From Diplosphaera chodatii (lineage: Eukaryota; Chlorophyta; Trebouxiophyceae; Prasiolales; Stichococcaceae), in assembly GCA_032358165.1 (NCBI GenBank), contig JAALGY010000041.1:2046001-2110000 (forward strand): a stretch of 64,000 nucleotides of DNA, in the 5' to 3' direction. A program made the translations under genes and the position numbers. A model generated the notes under the pieces. It was not told where the DNA came from. It ran no database searches and saw nothing but the letters and a program-made list of their open reading frames with translations. Of this stretch, positions 11,509 to 22,846 are shown one piece after another. Each line of letters begins with the position of its first letter. Position 1 is the first letter of the stretch.

Positions 11509-12474
11509 CTTGCTGGTCCCCGCTGCGGCTGTGATGAGTGACCGCCTGGGTGGTGCAACACGCACCGAACGGACGATGCGAAGCGGTGCAACTGATGTGC
11601 GCGCTGCTGCAAGCATGAGTGGCGGGGAGCTGGCCGGAGTGAAAGTGCAATGGTGATGCGCACCGCTCCATCATGTGTCCTGATTATGCGGAGGGGACCC
11701 CGTCTGGAGAGTCCCCTCTTCGTCATCGCCCTGCCAATCTGGCGAGGCGCACATGGGTCTGCCTGCAGGTGCAGCTGGCGCACAGTGGCCATTCCGCGGT
11801 GGAGGCCGCCCCGAATCATACTGACCCCGCTTCACAGCCGTAACGACTGGTACGAGACGGTGCAAACGACTATGCGTGCTGCACGCATGGCTGTCGGAAG
11901 ATCGTGCTGTGCCATGCTACGCTAATTCTCGGCAGCCCGAGGAGCCAGCAATAGCACATGCATGCTGCGGCCGTGCTGGTAACAACCTGTGGGGCTTTGG
12001 GTGCCTTTTGCTCGCGCGGTCAGACTGCCGATTGCAAGGGCACGTGAGGTGGCAGTCACTTAGAACCAGCATGGTTAGCATCATAATCCAGATCCGTCGG
12101 CATGCTCGAGGCATGCGAGGCTCCCCTGCGGACCTAGAACTTCCTTCATTGCCAACTGTGAAGCGCCAGCAGGCCTGAAGCGACAGCATTTGGGCTGTAG
12201 GTGAGACATTAGTGGAGATCAAGTCGAGAATATGCCAGATTTCGGTGGCTGACCGGCTTGTTCGCTCACAGTGCCCATGTGAGCTGTTGCGGAAGGCTCG
12301 CGATGCTGTAAAGCGTGGCGGCTGTGTCCCGATCATGCAGAAGGACTTGCTGCACCTACCAGTTTCTGCTGCAAGCCGAGTGAAAACACCGAACGCTGAT
12401 CCCAGCGTCCCAGGGACACTTGCAGCGACTGATTGAGAGCTCTGTGACCGCTTGTGCTCGCCAGGTGCGCGAGC
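11509..12474. other. Divergent intergenic region, DUF427 and EGT1
   Basis: About 970 bases between the DUF427 start (-) and the EGT1 start (+). Open frames here lack recognisable domains. It likely contains both promoters. Confidence 0.45.
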
Positions 12475-15400
12475 ATGGGTGCTACAGATGGTGCACCGGT
12501 GGCGGCAGCCGCGCAGCCGGCAGGAGCTGATGCAGATGCAGCTGCACAGCCCCCAGCAGTGGACGGCGCCTACAGCGGCCTGCTGGACGCCCTGCGACGC
12601 AGCCCGAAGCAGCTGCCGTGCTCCTACCTCTATGACGCCGCCGGCAGCGAGCTGTACGAGCGGATAACGGAGCTGGATGAGTACTATCCGTTCCGCACTG
12701 AGCAGGCGATGCTGCGGCAGCATGCCCGGGAGATCGTGTCCTACGTCGCACCAGGTGAGTGTGCTGGGCTAGCTGACCAGAACATGCTAAAGCAGATTGA
12801 CAGTGCAAGTGCTCACTGCATCTCTGCCGTTCTCATGCTATCTGCGGCGCAGGTGCAATGATGGCAGCACCTCGGTAACGCTTGAGGCAACGATGCCGTG
12901 TGCTCATGCAGGCAGCGTGGTTGTGGAGCTGGGCTGCGGCAGCGCGCAGAAGACCAGCATCCTGCTGAACCAGCTGCTGGCGCGCGACGGCCCCGAGCAG
13001 GCAGGACACCGCTCCCCCTGCTGTGTCCTACATCCTGCACCGCACCTGCATCTACAGCAGGGCTGACGCCAGACCTGGGCGCGCCATCAGGCTTGGCGGC
13101 ATCACCCTGCAGATGCAGCGATGGGTACTGGCTCCTCAAACGATCTCAACGTAACCGTGGTGATGCCTGTGCAACGCGGCAGGTGCCGGTCAGTGAGTGG
13201 CCGATGTCCAAAACCCTGTTCGCACTCCAAGCAGGTGCGGTTTGCGGGCATCGACTGCTCCGCCGCGGCGCTGGACATGGCCAAGACGGCGCTGCTGGGC
13301 AGCTGCGAGGGGCTAGCGCCCCGCAACATCTCCCTGGTGTGCCGCGAGTATACCCAAGGTGGGGATGCGGTTCAGCATGTGGTGTGCACCTGCAGGTCTA
13401 CACCAATGGGCGTGCTTTGATCTTGACAGCAAAAGCTACCAGCAATGCCGTCAAGACCAAGCATGGCAAGGTATGAGAGTGTCGGAGCACTGCTTTGGGG
13501 ATGCGCTCTCCCTCCGAACCAGCATAATGAGGGCCACCATCGCTACCTCAGGCGTGGCGGAGTGTCGGCGGCTGTTCCCCAACCAGCAGCTGGTGGTGCT
13601 GTGGCTGGGCAGCTCAGTCGGCAACCTCAACCCATCCGAGGCGGTGCAGTTCTTCCGGGACATGACCGCTGGCGCTGGCTCGAACATCCAGGTACGCGCT
13701 GAGACCAGCCAATGCAGGAGTCCTGCTGCTGTGGCACAGCCTGCTGCAACCTATTGTATCGCCTAACGCACCGGTATGCCACCGTTGGGGGTGACATAGG
13801 ACTGCACTCGCATCTATGATTTCTGTTGGCTTTGCTGGCGTGTGGAAGTCGTTGATGTGGGATATCTTGCCCATTGATGCAGGTGCTGCTGTGCGCGGAC
13901 ATGTGGAAGCAGCGCGAGGTGCTGCATGCGGCGTATCATGATCGCGAGGGCGTCACGGAGGCCTTCATCAAGAATGGCCTGCGCCATGCATTTGGCTCAC
14001 TGAGCTGTGCTGCCGCCGCCGACCCCGACAACTGGGATTACGAGGTATGATCCTGGACAGTTTACTGCTGTGCCAGGCTGTTCGATGACTTGAGCACTGC
14101 ACATAAACCTGTCATTTCGCATGTTGTCTCATATGACTGCAGCACTGTGCAGGCGCCGGCTTGCACAGTGTTGCAGCAGTCGCCAGTCAGTTTAGGCTGA
14201 TATTGGTTTCTTCATCACACAGGTGGATGTCAATGCGGATGACACACAGGTCGAGATGTGGCTGCGTGCAAAGACGGACATCGGGCGGGTGGCAGATGGT
14301 AAGCAGCTTTGTGGTTCACCGCGCAACTTGAGTAGCCGCGTTCTGCTTGTCACAGGTTGGGCGCATGTGCCAGGACGGCTGCGCTGTGCTGACGCCCACA
14401 AGTCCCATGTGGATTCCGCACCGCCGCGTGACTGTCCTGCCGACTGCTGCATCAGGCGTGCGCATTGTGGCCAATGAGCGGGTGCTGGTGGAGGTGTCCC
14501 GCAAATTCACGCCGGGCAAGCTGGCGGGCCTCGCCTACAACTCCGGCCTGTACATTCAGGTACTTGCCTGCAGCTGTGCTCTATGCCCATATGTGTGACC
14601 TGCACACGGGGTCAAACCCAGCTCCCATCAGACACGCGGAGCAAGGGCGGCACGTGCAGCAAGGCAACAGCAGGCAGAAGCAACAGCCGAGCAGCACCTC
14701 TTGCAACGCCCAAGCGTTGTGCGTCACAGGCGGCGTGGCGCACGGACATGTACAGCGTGCAGCTGCTGGTGTCGCCCGAGGAGGCGCTGTGGCGGTGTTG
14801 GGCCGACGCTGACGCCTTCTTCAGCAGGTGCGCTGTACCCTCACATCGCAGACTTACAGCTGCATGGCAGCCGGGGCGCTGCTCAGAATGGCACCGTATG
14901 CTTCGCTTTCTGTTGCATCGATGCTCTGCACCATGCAGTCACATCACTGCAGGACGCGCTCATTGCTGCCAGTCGCCATGCAGGATACCAGACTGGAGTG
15001 CGCATCCCATCGCTGTACGCCACCCCTTCTGCTTCTACTACGGCCACATCGCGTCGTTTGCCAAGATCAAGATGCTGCCAGACATGCCCATGGTGAGCGT
15101 AGCAAGTCTTGATCCGACTCATGTATGCTACGAATCTGGCTCGTGAGTCTCAGCGATGCAAGCAGTCAGTGGACATGCAAGCAGCAGGCATGTTCAGCTG
15201 GAAGGTTTGCCACGAATTGGTCCTTCAGTTGCTGAGTCGCATGATGCACTGCCAATGATGCACACGTCATATGCACAACTGCACTTCGACACTGCTGACA
15301 GGCATACTTGCCACAGTCAAATGCATACCGACTTCGCCTCCCCTGCTCTGCAGAGTCGCATGGATGAGATGATGTCTCGGGGCATCGACCCCGACGTGGC

Positions 15401-17664
15401 AGACCCGTCCCACTGCCACTCGCACCCGGAGGTCCCAGACAAGTGGCCCAGCCGGCAGGAGCTGCGCGCTTACGTGTCACAAACACGCAGCGCCATCCTG
15501 CAGCACGGCGGCCTCGACAGCTGCTGCAGCCACGCGGAGACAATGCGGAAGGTGTGTCGAGATTTTGCCCTCACATGTGATCTGCTTGCAGCGCTCAGGT
15601 GTGGGATGCTGCACTTGCAGCTGCCTTGAGATACCGTGCAATGCGATACGCCCATCGTTGCAGGTGTGCCTGGCACTGGAGCACGAGCGCATGCACCTGG
15701 AGACACTGATGTACATGGCGGTCCAGCAGGTGGGGCAGGCCTTGGTAATGTTGTTATCTCACCTCAGCGTAAACGGGGCAGACGGCGGACACATGGAAGG
15801 TTTTCACATGCGCGGCGGACTCCCAGCTCATTGCTGCGGCCCTGTTACCGCTGGCGGCAGCGGCCAAGGCAGCTGCTGGTCTGATTGCAGGTCAAGGCGG
15901 ACTTTCTAGCAGGCCCAGAGCGGCCGGCCACGCCGCGCGGCAGCCAGTCTGCCAAGGTGACGGCCGCCGACAGCAAGGCCGCCGCCTGCAACGCCATCTC
16001 CGTCCCAGGTGAGGCCTGGATGTACAGCTCCAACACGAGTTGATGGGTGCGCGCACCACTGGAGCAGTGTGCACAACAGCTCCGCAGGCAGCGCCCGGCG
16101 GATGTGGGCTGTGACGCGAGCTGAGCAGCTTAGCCGCTGACAATGCTGAACGTGCAGAGGGCGCGGTGCAGCTGGGCGTGCCGACGGACGGCAGCGCCGG
16201 CTTCGTGTGGGACAACGAGGGGCCCCCGCAGCCCCCGCAGCAGGTACTTCCTGCTGCCACCAGCCGCCTGTGCCTCTTGTGCTGCCGTGCCGGGCAGGAG
16301 GCGTTGTGCTCGTCATCCCATCACCCGATCTCTATGCTGCAGCACTGTGGCACCCGCTGCGCAGGTGGCACCTTTCCGCGTGGCGGCCGGCCCGGTCACC
16401 ATTGGCGAGTTCTACGCCTTTGCCGTCACGGCCCGCGGCTACGAGCAGCCGGAGTTCTGGGACCCCGAGGACCATGCGCTGTTTGCCGGCCGGGGCCAGG
16501 TGACTGCTCATGCGCAGTGCGAATCTCTGTGTGTCTCACGCTTGCGGTATGCTGCATGCATTGCTGGGCGCCCACTGGGCACAGTGGTGTACGACAGGCC
16601 AGGTGCAGTTTGCCACATGCCAGGCGGCAGATGACATCTTCTGCCCCTACGGAACAGGCTGTCCCGTCGTTCAGCACACAGTCGTGCATGGCACCGGTGG
16701 ATCTGGATCTAACACTGCATGCTGTGATGCAGATGCTGCCGGCGACCTGGTCACAAGCGTATGAGGGCGCCTCAGTGTTTGTGCACTGGCCCAATGGCAG
16801 CACCTGCGGCTGGCGGGATGTCATGGACGAGCCCGTGCTCTGCAGGTTCGCCTCGTACTGATTCTTGGCGGGCGGCAAGCCCAGCGCCTGTTGCAGCATG
16901 TGGCCTTGGCCTATCGCGAGCAATGCTGCGCAGGCTGAATTGCTGCAGCAGAGGCCTTCGTAACAGGGACGACTCTCGGATCGGCTGAGCCTTCAGATGG
17001 AGCTGAGCCGTTGTTGCTCTGGCTCGCAGCTTGGCGGAGGCGCAGGCGTACTGCCGCTTCCGCGGCGCCGGCGCCCGCGTCATGAGCGAGCCGGAGTACC
17101 AGCGCCTGCTGCTGCCAGACGTGCATGCCAGGTGCAGATGTTGCTTGGTGCAGCGCTGCACAGAGCGCTCCGGGTCGGATGGGCAATCTGCTGCTGATCA
17201 TGCTGTGCCATTGCCAAGGTCTCATCTGCAGACGTTCCATCAGCTGCTCCGCAGCATTGTCACAGTAGTCACCTGTCATGCTGCAGGGTGCAGCAGCTGC
17301 GGTCTGGCGGCTGGGAATGGACGTCCACACCATTCGAGCCGCTGCCGGGCTTCCAACCCATGGAAGAGTATCCTGAGTATAGCACAGGTCAGTGCTGCAC
17401 CATGAACCTCAATCAGGCATTGCTTCCGACACAACTTGTGTCCATGTCACATGCTTCATGCTGACCTAGATGCTAGCTTCGGAACCGCCCTGACACTGTG
17501 CTCGCTCTGGTGCAGACTTTTTTGACGGCAAGCACTATGTGCTGCGGGGTGCCTCGTCGGTGACTGACCCCGCCATGCGCCGCGACAGCTTCCGCAACTT
17601 CTACCAGAAGCAGTACCCATATGTCTTCGCCAAGTTCCGCCTGTGCTATGACGCGGCATCATAG
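12475..17664 (+). CDS. EGT1: EGT1-type ergothioneine biosynthesis fusion (EgtD-EgtB)
   Basis: Exons 12475-12754, 12912-13000, 13235-13358, 13552-13691, 13883-14044, 14223-14298, 14456-14559, 14730-14827, 14984-15092, 15354-15551, 15664-15729, 15891-16008, 16158-16243, 16365-16499, 16733-16845, 17030-17131, 17287-17387, 17516-17664 give 749 codons plus stop. Residues 1-357 are an EgtD-type histidine methyltransferase (YDAAGSELYERITELDEYYP, SAM site VVVELGCGSAQKTS). Residues about 358-482 are the DinB-like part of a sulfoxide synthase with iron ligands His379 (HPFCFYYGH), His467 and His471 (HERMHLE). Residues about 520-749 are the FGE-sulfatase-like part, ending WEWTSTPF and FFDGKHYVLRGAS. Methyltransferase-first order is that of fungal Egt1, not OvoA, so ergothioneine from histidine and cysteine is the likely product. 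Intron 13001-13234 has a GC donor. The segment expected just before GWEWTS seems short; a small exon could hide in 17132-17286. Confidence 0.93.
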
Positions 17665-18429
17665 CACAGTCAGTTCGGTCAGACAGCAAAGCAGCAGGTG
17701 ATGATTGCCAGGCTGCAATCCTACGAGACTGGCCATTGGTAGCTCCGGCAGCCCAACATTACTACGCTTTGATGCCGACAACAATATACCAGCATGCGGC
17801 GGAGCATCCAAAAGGAAGCCACAATCAGCACAGCAGCAGCAAAGGGTTGAGGCTTCACAATTGCAACATCACAGCAGCGGTGTGCCTGCGCAATTTTGCC
17901 GTTCGGGTGGAGCCAGGAGCCGAGAGCGACATCTGCATGCTTCACCTTAATTTCAGTTGCCATCTGGGGCCCGACGAGGGGATGCATATGGTGCGCGATG
18001 TGTACTGAGCAACATCAGGCTATGGTTTGGGGCATCTGCGCCCTTGTCAGGTGCCAGCACTTCAAGGCTTTTCATTCACTGCATTGCTTGACCATGTGGG
18101 ATTTGCATGGGGTTGACCGCCATGCTCAGTGCTTGATTCGCGCAGTTTGTCGCATTTATGGCGGCAAGCAGGGACTAAGCGTGTGCTATCTGCAGTGTTC
18201 GACAGGAGTATGCAGTCTGCACAGACTAGTGAGACCAATTGTTGATGCTGGATCGTTCCAGAGATTGATATGTTGTAGGCAGCAATGTGCAACATCTGAA
18301 GTGTATCTGACATTGATGATTCGCTCGTTCTCCTCAGCCTCTATCATCCCATCCTTGCCCTGCTGACAGGCTGCTGACCATGACGACATACACATGCGGC
18401 ATGAGCAACCGTCCTACAGAGGTCCATCC
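17665..18429. other. Convergent intergenic region, EGT1 and NmrA-like gene
   Basis: About 765 bases between two stop codons. It is less GC-rich than the flanking exons and I see no supported gene. Confidence 0.5.
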
Positions 18430-19392
18430 TCATTGCTGCTGCTGCTTGTCGAACTGCGCCAGGAGCTCGTCCTTGTGGTCTGCCGCCCACTCCTCGAAAC
18501 TCTGCCCCTTTACAATCGCCTTGTCCAGGGGGCGCGCATCGTTGAAGTAGGGAAAGTACTTGTAAAACGCCCACATGTTGGCCAAATCATCAGCGCCAGG
18601 GTAGCCTGCTGAAGCCGCCTGCTCGTCTGAGACATCAGCGTACTTGAGGGTCTTCCCAGTGACCTTGCTGATGCTCGCTGCGACGCGGTCCATGTTCCAA
18701 TGCTCGCCAACCACGTGCTCTGTCTTGCCAATGTATTTGTCGGGGTTCTCCAAGATGACTGCTGTCGCATTGCCGATGTCAGCAACCGAGTTTGCCGCGT
18801 GGCCCTTCTCCGTGCCCACATTCAGGTAGAAGACATATGAGCCATCATCCTGCTTGAAGAATGGCATGAAGCCCACGAGGAAGTTTTCGTAAAAGATAGA
18901 TGTGTGCAAAATCGTGTGTGGCACCCCTGAAGCCTTCAGGTACTCTGCGATTTCATCCTTGGCCTCCCAGTGGCCCACGTAGCGGCCCGGCGCGCCCTTG
19001 ATCTCGGGCAGCTTGTCCGTGACGCCCGGATACTTGCGCACGTCCTCCAGGCTTGAGAAGACCAGGTGCTTGACGCCCGCCTGCTTCGCAGCATCGACGG
19101 CGTCGATGCCCTGCTGCCGCTCCTTGTCGGCGTTCGCTTGTGCGGCGCCATAGAAGTCGGTCACCAAAAAGCCGCCGTAGGCGCCCTCAAACGCCTTCGC
19201 CAGCGATGCCTTGTCGTTGAAATCGGCCTGCACCAGCTCCGCCCCGCGAGCGGCCAGCGCCTTGGCCTTGTCAGAGCTGGGGTTGCGGCTTACGGCGCGC
19301 ACTTTGAACTTGCCACTCTGCAGCAGACAGTCCGCCACCGCCCCTCCCTGGCTGCCGGTTGCGCCGAAAACCACAACCGTCTTGTCTCCCAT
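18430..19392 (-). CDS. NmrA-like NAD(P)-binding protein, intronless
   Basis: One uninterrupted frame of 320 codons from ATG 19392. It opens MGDKTVVVFGATGSQGGAVA, so the Rossmann GxxGxxG-type loop starts within 15 residues, as in NmrA/HSCARG proteins. An upstream in-frame ATG at 19452 would add 20 residues without a clear signal. Other NmrA-family features are the FKVRAVSRNPSSDKAKALAA segment, VKHLVFSSLEDVRKYPGV, and EYLKASGVPHTILHTSIFYE. These proteins are usually redox (NADPH) sensors or atypical reductases; catalytic function is not shown here. It lies 485 bp downstream of, and in tandem with, an 11-exon paralogue. Absence of every intron suggests a retroposed copy. Confidence 0.92.
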   Translation of the reverse strand: MGDKTVVVFGATGSQGGAVADCLLQSGKFKVRAVSRNPSSDKAKALAARGAELVQADFNDKASLAKAFEGAYGGFLVTDFYGAAQANADKERQQGIDAVDAAKQAGVKHLVFSSLEDVRKYPGVTDKLPEIKGAPGRYVGHWEAKDEIAEYLKASGVPHTILHTSIFYENFLVGFMPFFKQDDGSYVFYLNVGTEKGHAANSVADIGNATAVILENPDKYIGKTEHVVGEHWNMDRVAASISKVTGKTLKYADVSDEQAASAGYPGADDLANMWAFYKYFPYFNDARPLDKAIVKGQSFEEWAADHKDELLAQFDKQQQQ

Positions 19393-19877
19393 GATCTCGA
19401 GTTCTTGTAATCTTGAGAGACTGACTTGCTGCAGACTGGCTTTGAGACACACGCAGCTTGATCAGTGGATCACCTGACAACGTAATTTGGATGCATGTGT
19501 CAGACACAGGTCCTTGCACAGCAGCTGCAATGACTAACAGCTCGATTGCTCGAGGGCGGGTGGCTGAGGTCGTGTGTGAGAAGGCCGGGGGACATGGGCT
19601 GCCTACCACGCTGAGTGTCGAGTGTACAGGCCAAGGTAGAATCACAGGACGTTGTCACAGTAAAGCAGTGCATACAACAGTTTCCTAAACTCAGTCAATG
19701 GGTAACATCTCGAGATTCTCGACAACCCCTGACCAGCACGCTGCATTCCTGACCAGCACATACATGCAACGCCGGTGGACCCCAAAAGGCCGTTCAGCTT
19801 GTGCAATAATACGAACACTCCAGTATTCAACCTGTGCATCTTGCATTACTGACATACAGCCTCGCAGCAAGCAATGC
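19393..19877. other. Spacer between tandem NmrA-like genes
   Basis: 485 bases between the stop of the intron-containing copy and the start of the intronless copy. There is no gene in it, and I see no obvious poly(A) tract or flanking direct repeat of the kind a fresh retrocopy would leave. Confidence 0.5.
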
Positions 19878-22397
19878 TCATGGGAACCGCCCTGCCAACT
19901 CCTCCTTGTGGTCCTCCGCCCACTCGGCGAACGTCACGCCTCGGCTGACCACCTTGTCGATCGGCCGCAGCTCTGCACAAGTAGAATTCGACAACAGTTC
20001 GCACGTACACTTTGTTGTGGCATGCTAATCGAATTGGCTGTCCGAGCCGCCTGTGCACACTGACGGAGCCTGATGCTGTCAGAGTGTGTACCGTTGTAGT
20101 GGTCAAAGTGCGTGTAGTACGCGAACATGTTGCAGATGTCCTCGGCCCCTGCATGGTACACGATACGATATCAACCATCTTGACCTTGGAAGTGGGAAAG
20201 CCCCCCGTTTCGACAGAATGCCCAAGCTGATGTCACTTGCACAAACTGTCACGGGCATCAGCAGGATGGTCTCATGAGCTGTAGTGTGCAGCAGGCAGTC
20301 AAGCGAGGCGCACCAGGATACCCAGCATTCCACGCCGCCTCGTCAGGGATGCCCACATACCTGCAGGAAGGGCATGAGCAGGTAGCGTCACAGAGCAACG
20401 GGGAATCATCAACAGAGGGGGTCTGCTGACCTGGCTTGGACCAGACTCGTGCTTGGGCCAGATGGAGGCCATCACAACAAGGATCACAGCTTTGAACAGC
20501 GGCAGCATCGCACTTGAGGGTCTTGCCCGTCACATTGCTGATGCTTGCCGCCACCTGGTCCATCGAGATGTAGTCGCCAACCACTGCAAGACAACGAGAC
20601 CAGGCAATGAGTGATGGAAGGGGCAGGCTCAGCCTTTTGCCGATGCAATCGGGCAATCCACGGTGGGGGGCGCACGCTGAACTGCATGACAGCAAGCAAG
20701 GGGCTCGCTCGAGTATTGCCATTGAATGTGCACCTGGGAACGTTTGGCCGGAGTACTTCTCGGGGTCTGCCAGGACAACTGCAGGCAGGAAGCACATGTT
20801 ACGCTCATTGACAACGGCACCTAACAAGACGAGGTCAAAGCTGAGCAGGAGGCGCATCAGAACCAACGATGCGGGGTTTTGATGTGCAACAGAGGTTTGT
20901 GTCACACCAGTGCCTGCTGCTGCATCTCACCTGCCGCAGCCGCGCCAACATCGTCGACGTCATGCGCAGCATGGCTCTTGGTGCCGGCGTTGATGAAGAA
21001 GGCAGCGCCGTCCTCTTGGGCGATATATGGGAAGACATTGAGCCAGTTGTTGTAGAACATGGACGTGAGCAGCACCTGCAACGACAATGTCACCATGTTG
21101 TCAGCCCCTGTAGAGACCAGGTCCTAGGTAGCAGGCGCATGTGTGTGTGTCAAGGCGCGGACCAGTACGGCGTACCGTGTACGGTACGCCCGACGCCTTC
21201 AGGTACTCTGTGATTTGACCTTTCGATTCGAAATGGGCGACGACATGGCCTGGAGACACCTGAGCGGCACAACACAGCACGGTCGGCACAATACAGCACG
21301 GTCGGCGTGTTCCCATTCTGCAAAAGGTGCTGTCCTGAAACATAGATTCAAGTACGCTCTGCTGGGTGTCACTCAGACTGTGGCTGGCGCAATCTAGTGT
21401 CCTTTTCATGCACATCAGCACTGGTGTGGTTTCCGTGTGTATACCGACCTCCTTGAGCGTCTTCGGCACTTCAGGGAACTGGCGCACATCCTCCAGCCCA
21501 CTGTACACCAGCAGCTTGACGCCCGCCTGCAAGAAACCGCGCAGTATCTCAGTTTGGTCGGCGCAGGATACCACTGAGGCGATGCACATCAGTACACCGG
21601 GGCACTCGAGCGCTGCGTGCAGTCTGTGCACAGCCGAGCGGCGTGCCTGTTTGGCGGCGTCGATGGCCGCGCGTCCCTGTTCGAACTCCTTGTCTGGGTT
21701 GTGGCCGGAGCCCTTGTTGTCGGTGTTCAGGAACACGCCGTCCGCGCCGTCCAGCGCCTGCGCAGGTGACAAGGGGGGCACTTCGGCCTCAGTTTGCACT
21801 TTCAGTGCAGTGTGCAATTTCACTACAGTGCCGTGTTGCTCACAGTTTCGAGCACACGCAAGGAGGCGTTTCATGCCGCCGGCGACACGCATGAGAGTCT
21901 ATCATTGCATATTAGGAGCCTCTGCAATGCGTCATTTTTATTTAGTGCAGCATACCAAGGCGGTGGCCATCTCGATGTCCAGATCACTGCCAGAAGTCGG
22001 TCACTAATTCAAGGCACTTCAGCGGTGAGGAGCGCAGCGTTGGGGTCAGACAATGGAAATGAAAGACCACATACGTTTTTGAGCGACGCCGGATCGTCCA
22101 GGGAGGCCTGCACCACCTCTACGCCCCGGGCAGCCAGCGCCTTGGCCTTGTCGGAGGCTGAATCTCGAGTCACGGCGCGCACTTTGAAGTTGCCTGTTTT
22201 CAACAATGCGTTGACAACGCCGCCTCCCTGTGTACAACGTAGGAGTGGCGCGGATCAGCTGGTGCTCACACACACAGCCCTTCACATGCAGCAGTGCGAG
22301 GGTGCAGCGGGTGCGCGGCGGTTGCAAGCTCGTGAAACTTATGTAAAACAGATACCTGCTGGCCGGAGGCTCCGAACACGGCGACCTTGGCGGCCAT
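19878..22397 (-). CDS. NmrA-like NAD(P)-binding protein, intron-rich paralogue
   Basis: Eleven exons on the minus strand: 22397-22356, 22227-22075, 21757-21647, 21526-21449, 21259-21176, 21075-20931, 20778-20734, 20583-20514, 20360-20314, 20148-20092, 19972-19878, giving 308 codons plus stop. It starts MAAKVAVFGASGQQGGGVVN (NAD(P)-binding loop) and continues with KVRAVTRDSASDKAKALAAR, VKLLVYSGLEDVRQFPEVPK, EYLKASGVPYTVLLTSMFYN and a C-terminal EWAEDHKEELAGRFP. Every segment aligns with the intronless neighbour. The intron 21646-21527 has a GC donor, the placement of which is fixed by the AAKQAGVK junction seen in the paralogue. Upstream it faces CNX2 head-to-head. Family role: NADPH-sensing or reductase-like; substrate unknown. 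Confidence 0.9.
21272..21306. repeat. Short tandem repeat in an intron
   Basis: Two copies of a unit containing acagcacggtcggc (21274-21287 and 21293-21306, period 19) inside the intron between exons 4 and 5 of the intron-rich NmrA-like gene. Confidence 0.8.
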
Positions 22398-22846
22398 GGT
22401 GTTGTCCGCGGAGTGCAGCTGGGGTCAGTCGAGTAGCAGGAGGCTAGAAGCAGGGATGCAAGCACAGCGTGAAAGTGCAAGTGTGCAGTGATGTGCGCAT
22501 CTGAGAGCTTTTGAAGGCACAGTGCATACCGCAACGTAAGAAACGCAGGCCATGCACCACAGATCGGCGCCTGAGTTAAGCTGGCTATCCATGTGGAGCG
22601 GGCGTGAACAGGGTTTGGCCCCGTTGGTGTGCTCCAGGCTGTGCAGGGTTCCATTTTGTGCCTCTATTAGCTGGCAACAACACCGCCTCTGGCACACTGC
22701 CCGGATCAACATCAAGCCTTGTTCCAATCCCAGTGTGTCCACGTGCTTCTGTTAGCACCCTACGTTTGCAATCCACCAAAGCCAAAACCCATCGTGTGAA
22801 GTCCTGCGTGTGAGCCTTAGTGGTGCACCTTGACAAAAAGGCGCTG
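22398..22846. promoter_or_regulatory. Shared divergent promoter region, NmrA-like gene and CNX2
   Basis: 449 bases separate the two start codons, which point away from each other, so both promoters must lie here or in the 5' ends. I recognise no specific motif; the assignment rests on gene orientation only. Confidence 0.4.

Noticed and set aside
11917..12723. Long minus-strand open frame of 268 codons
   Set aside because: Its upper part is antisense to the first EGT1 exon and the rest is noncoding. It has no domain features and is a side effect of GC-rich codons.
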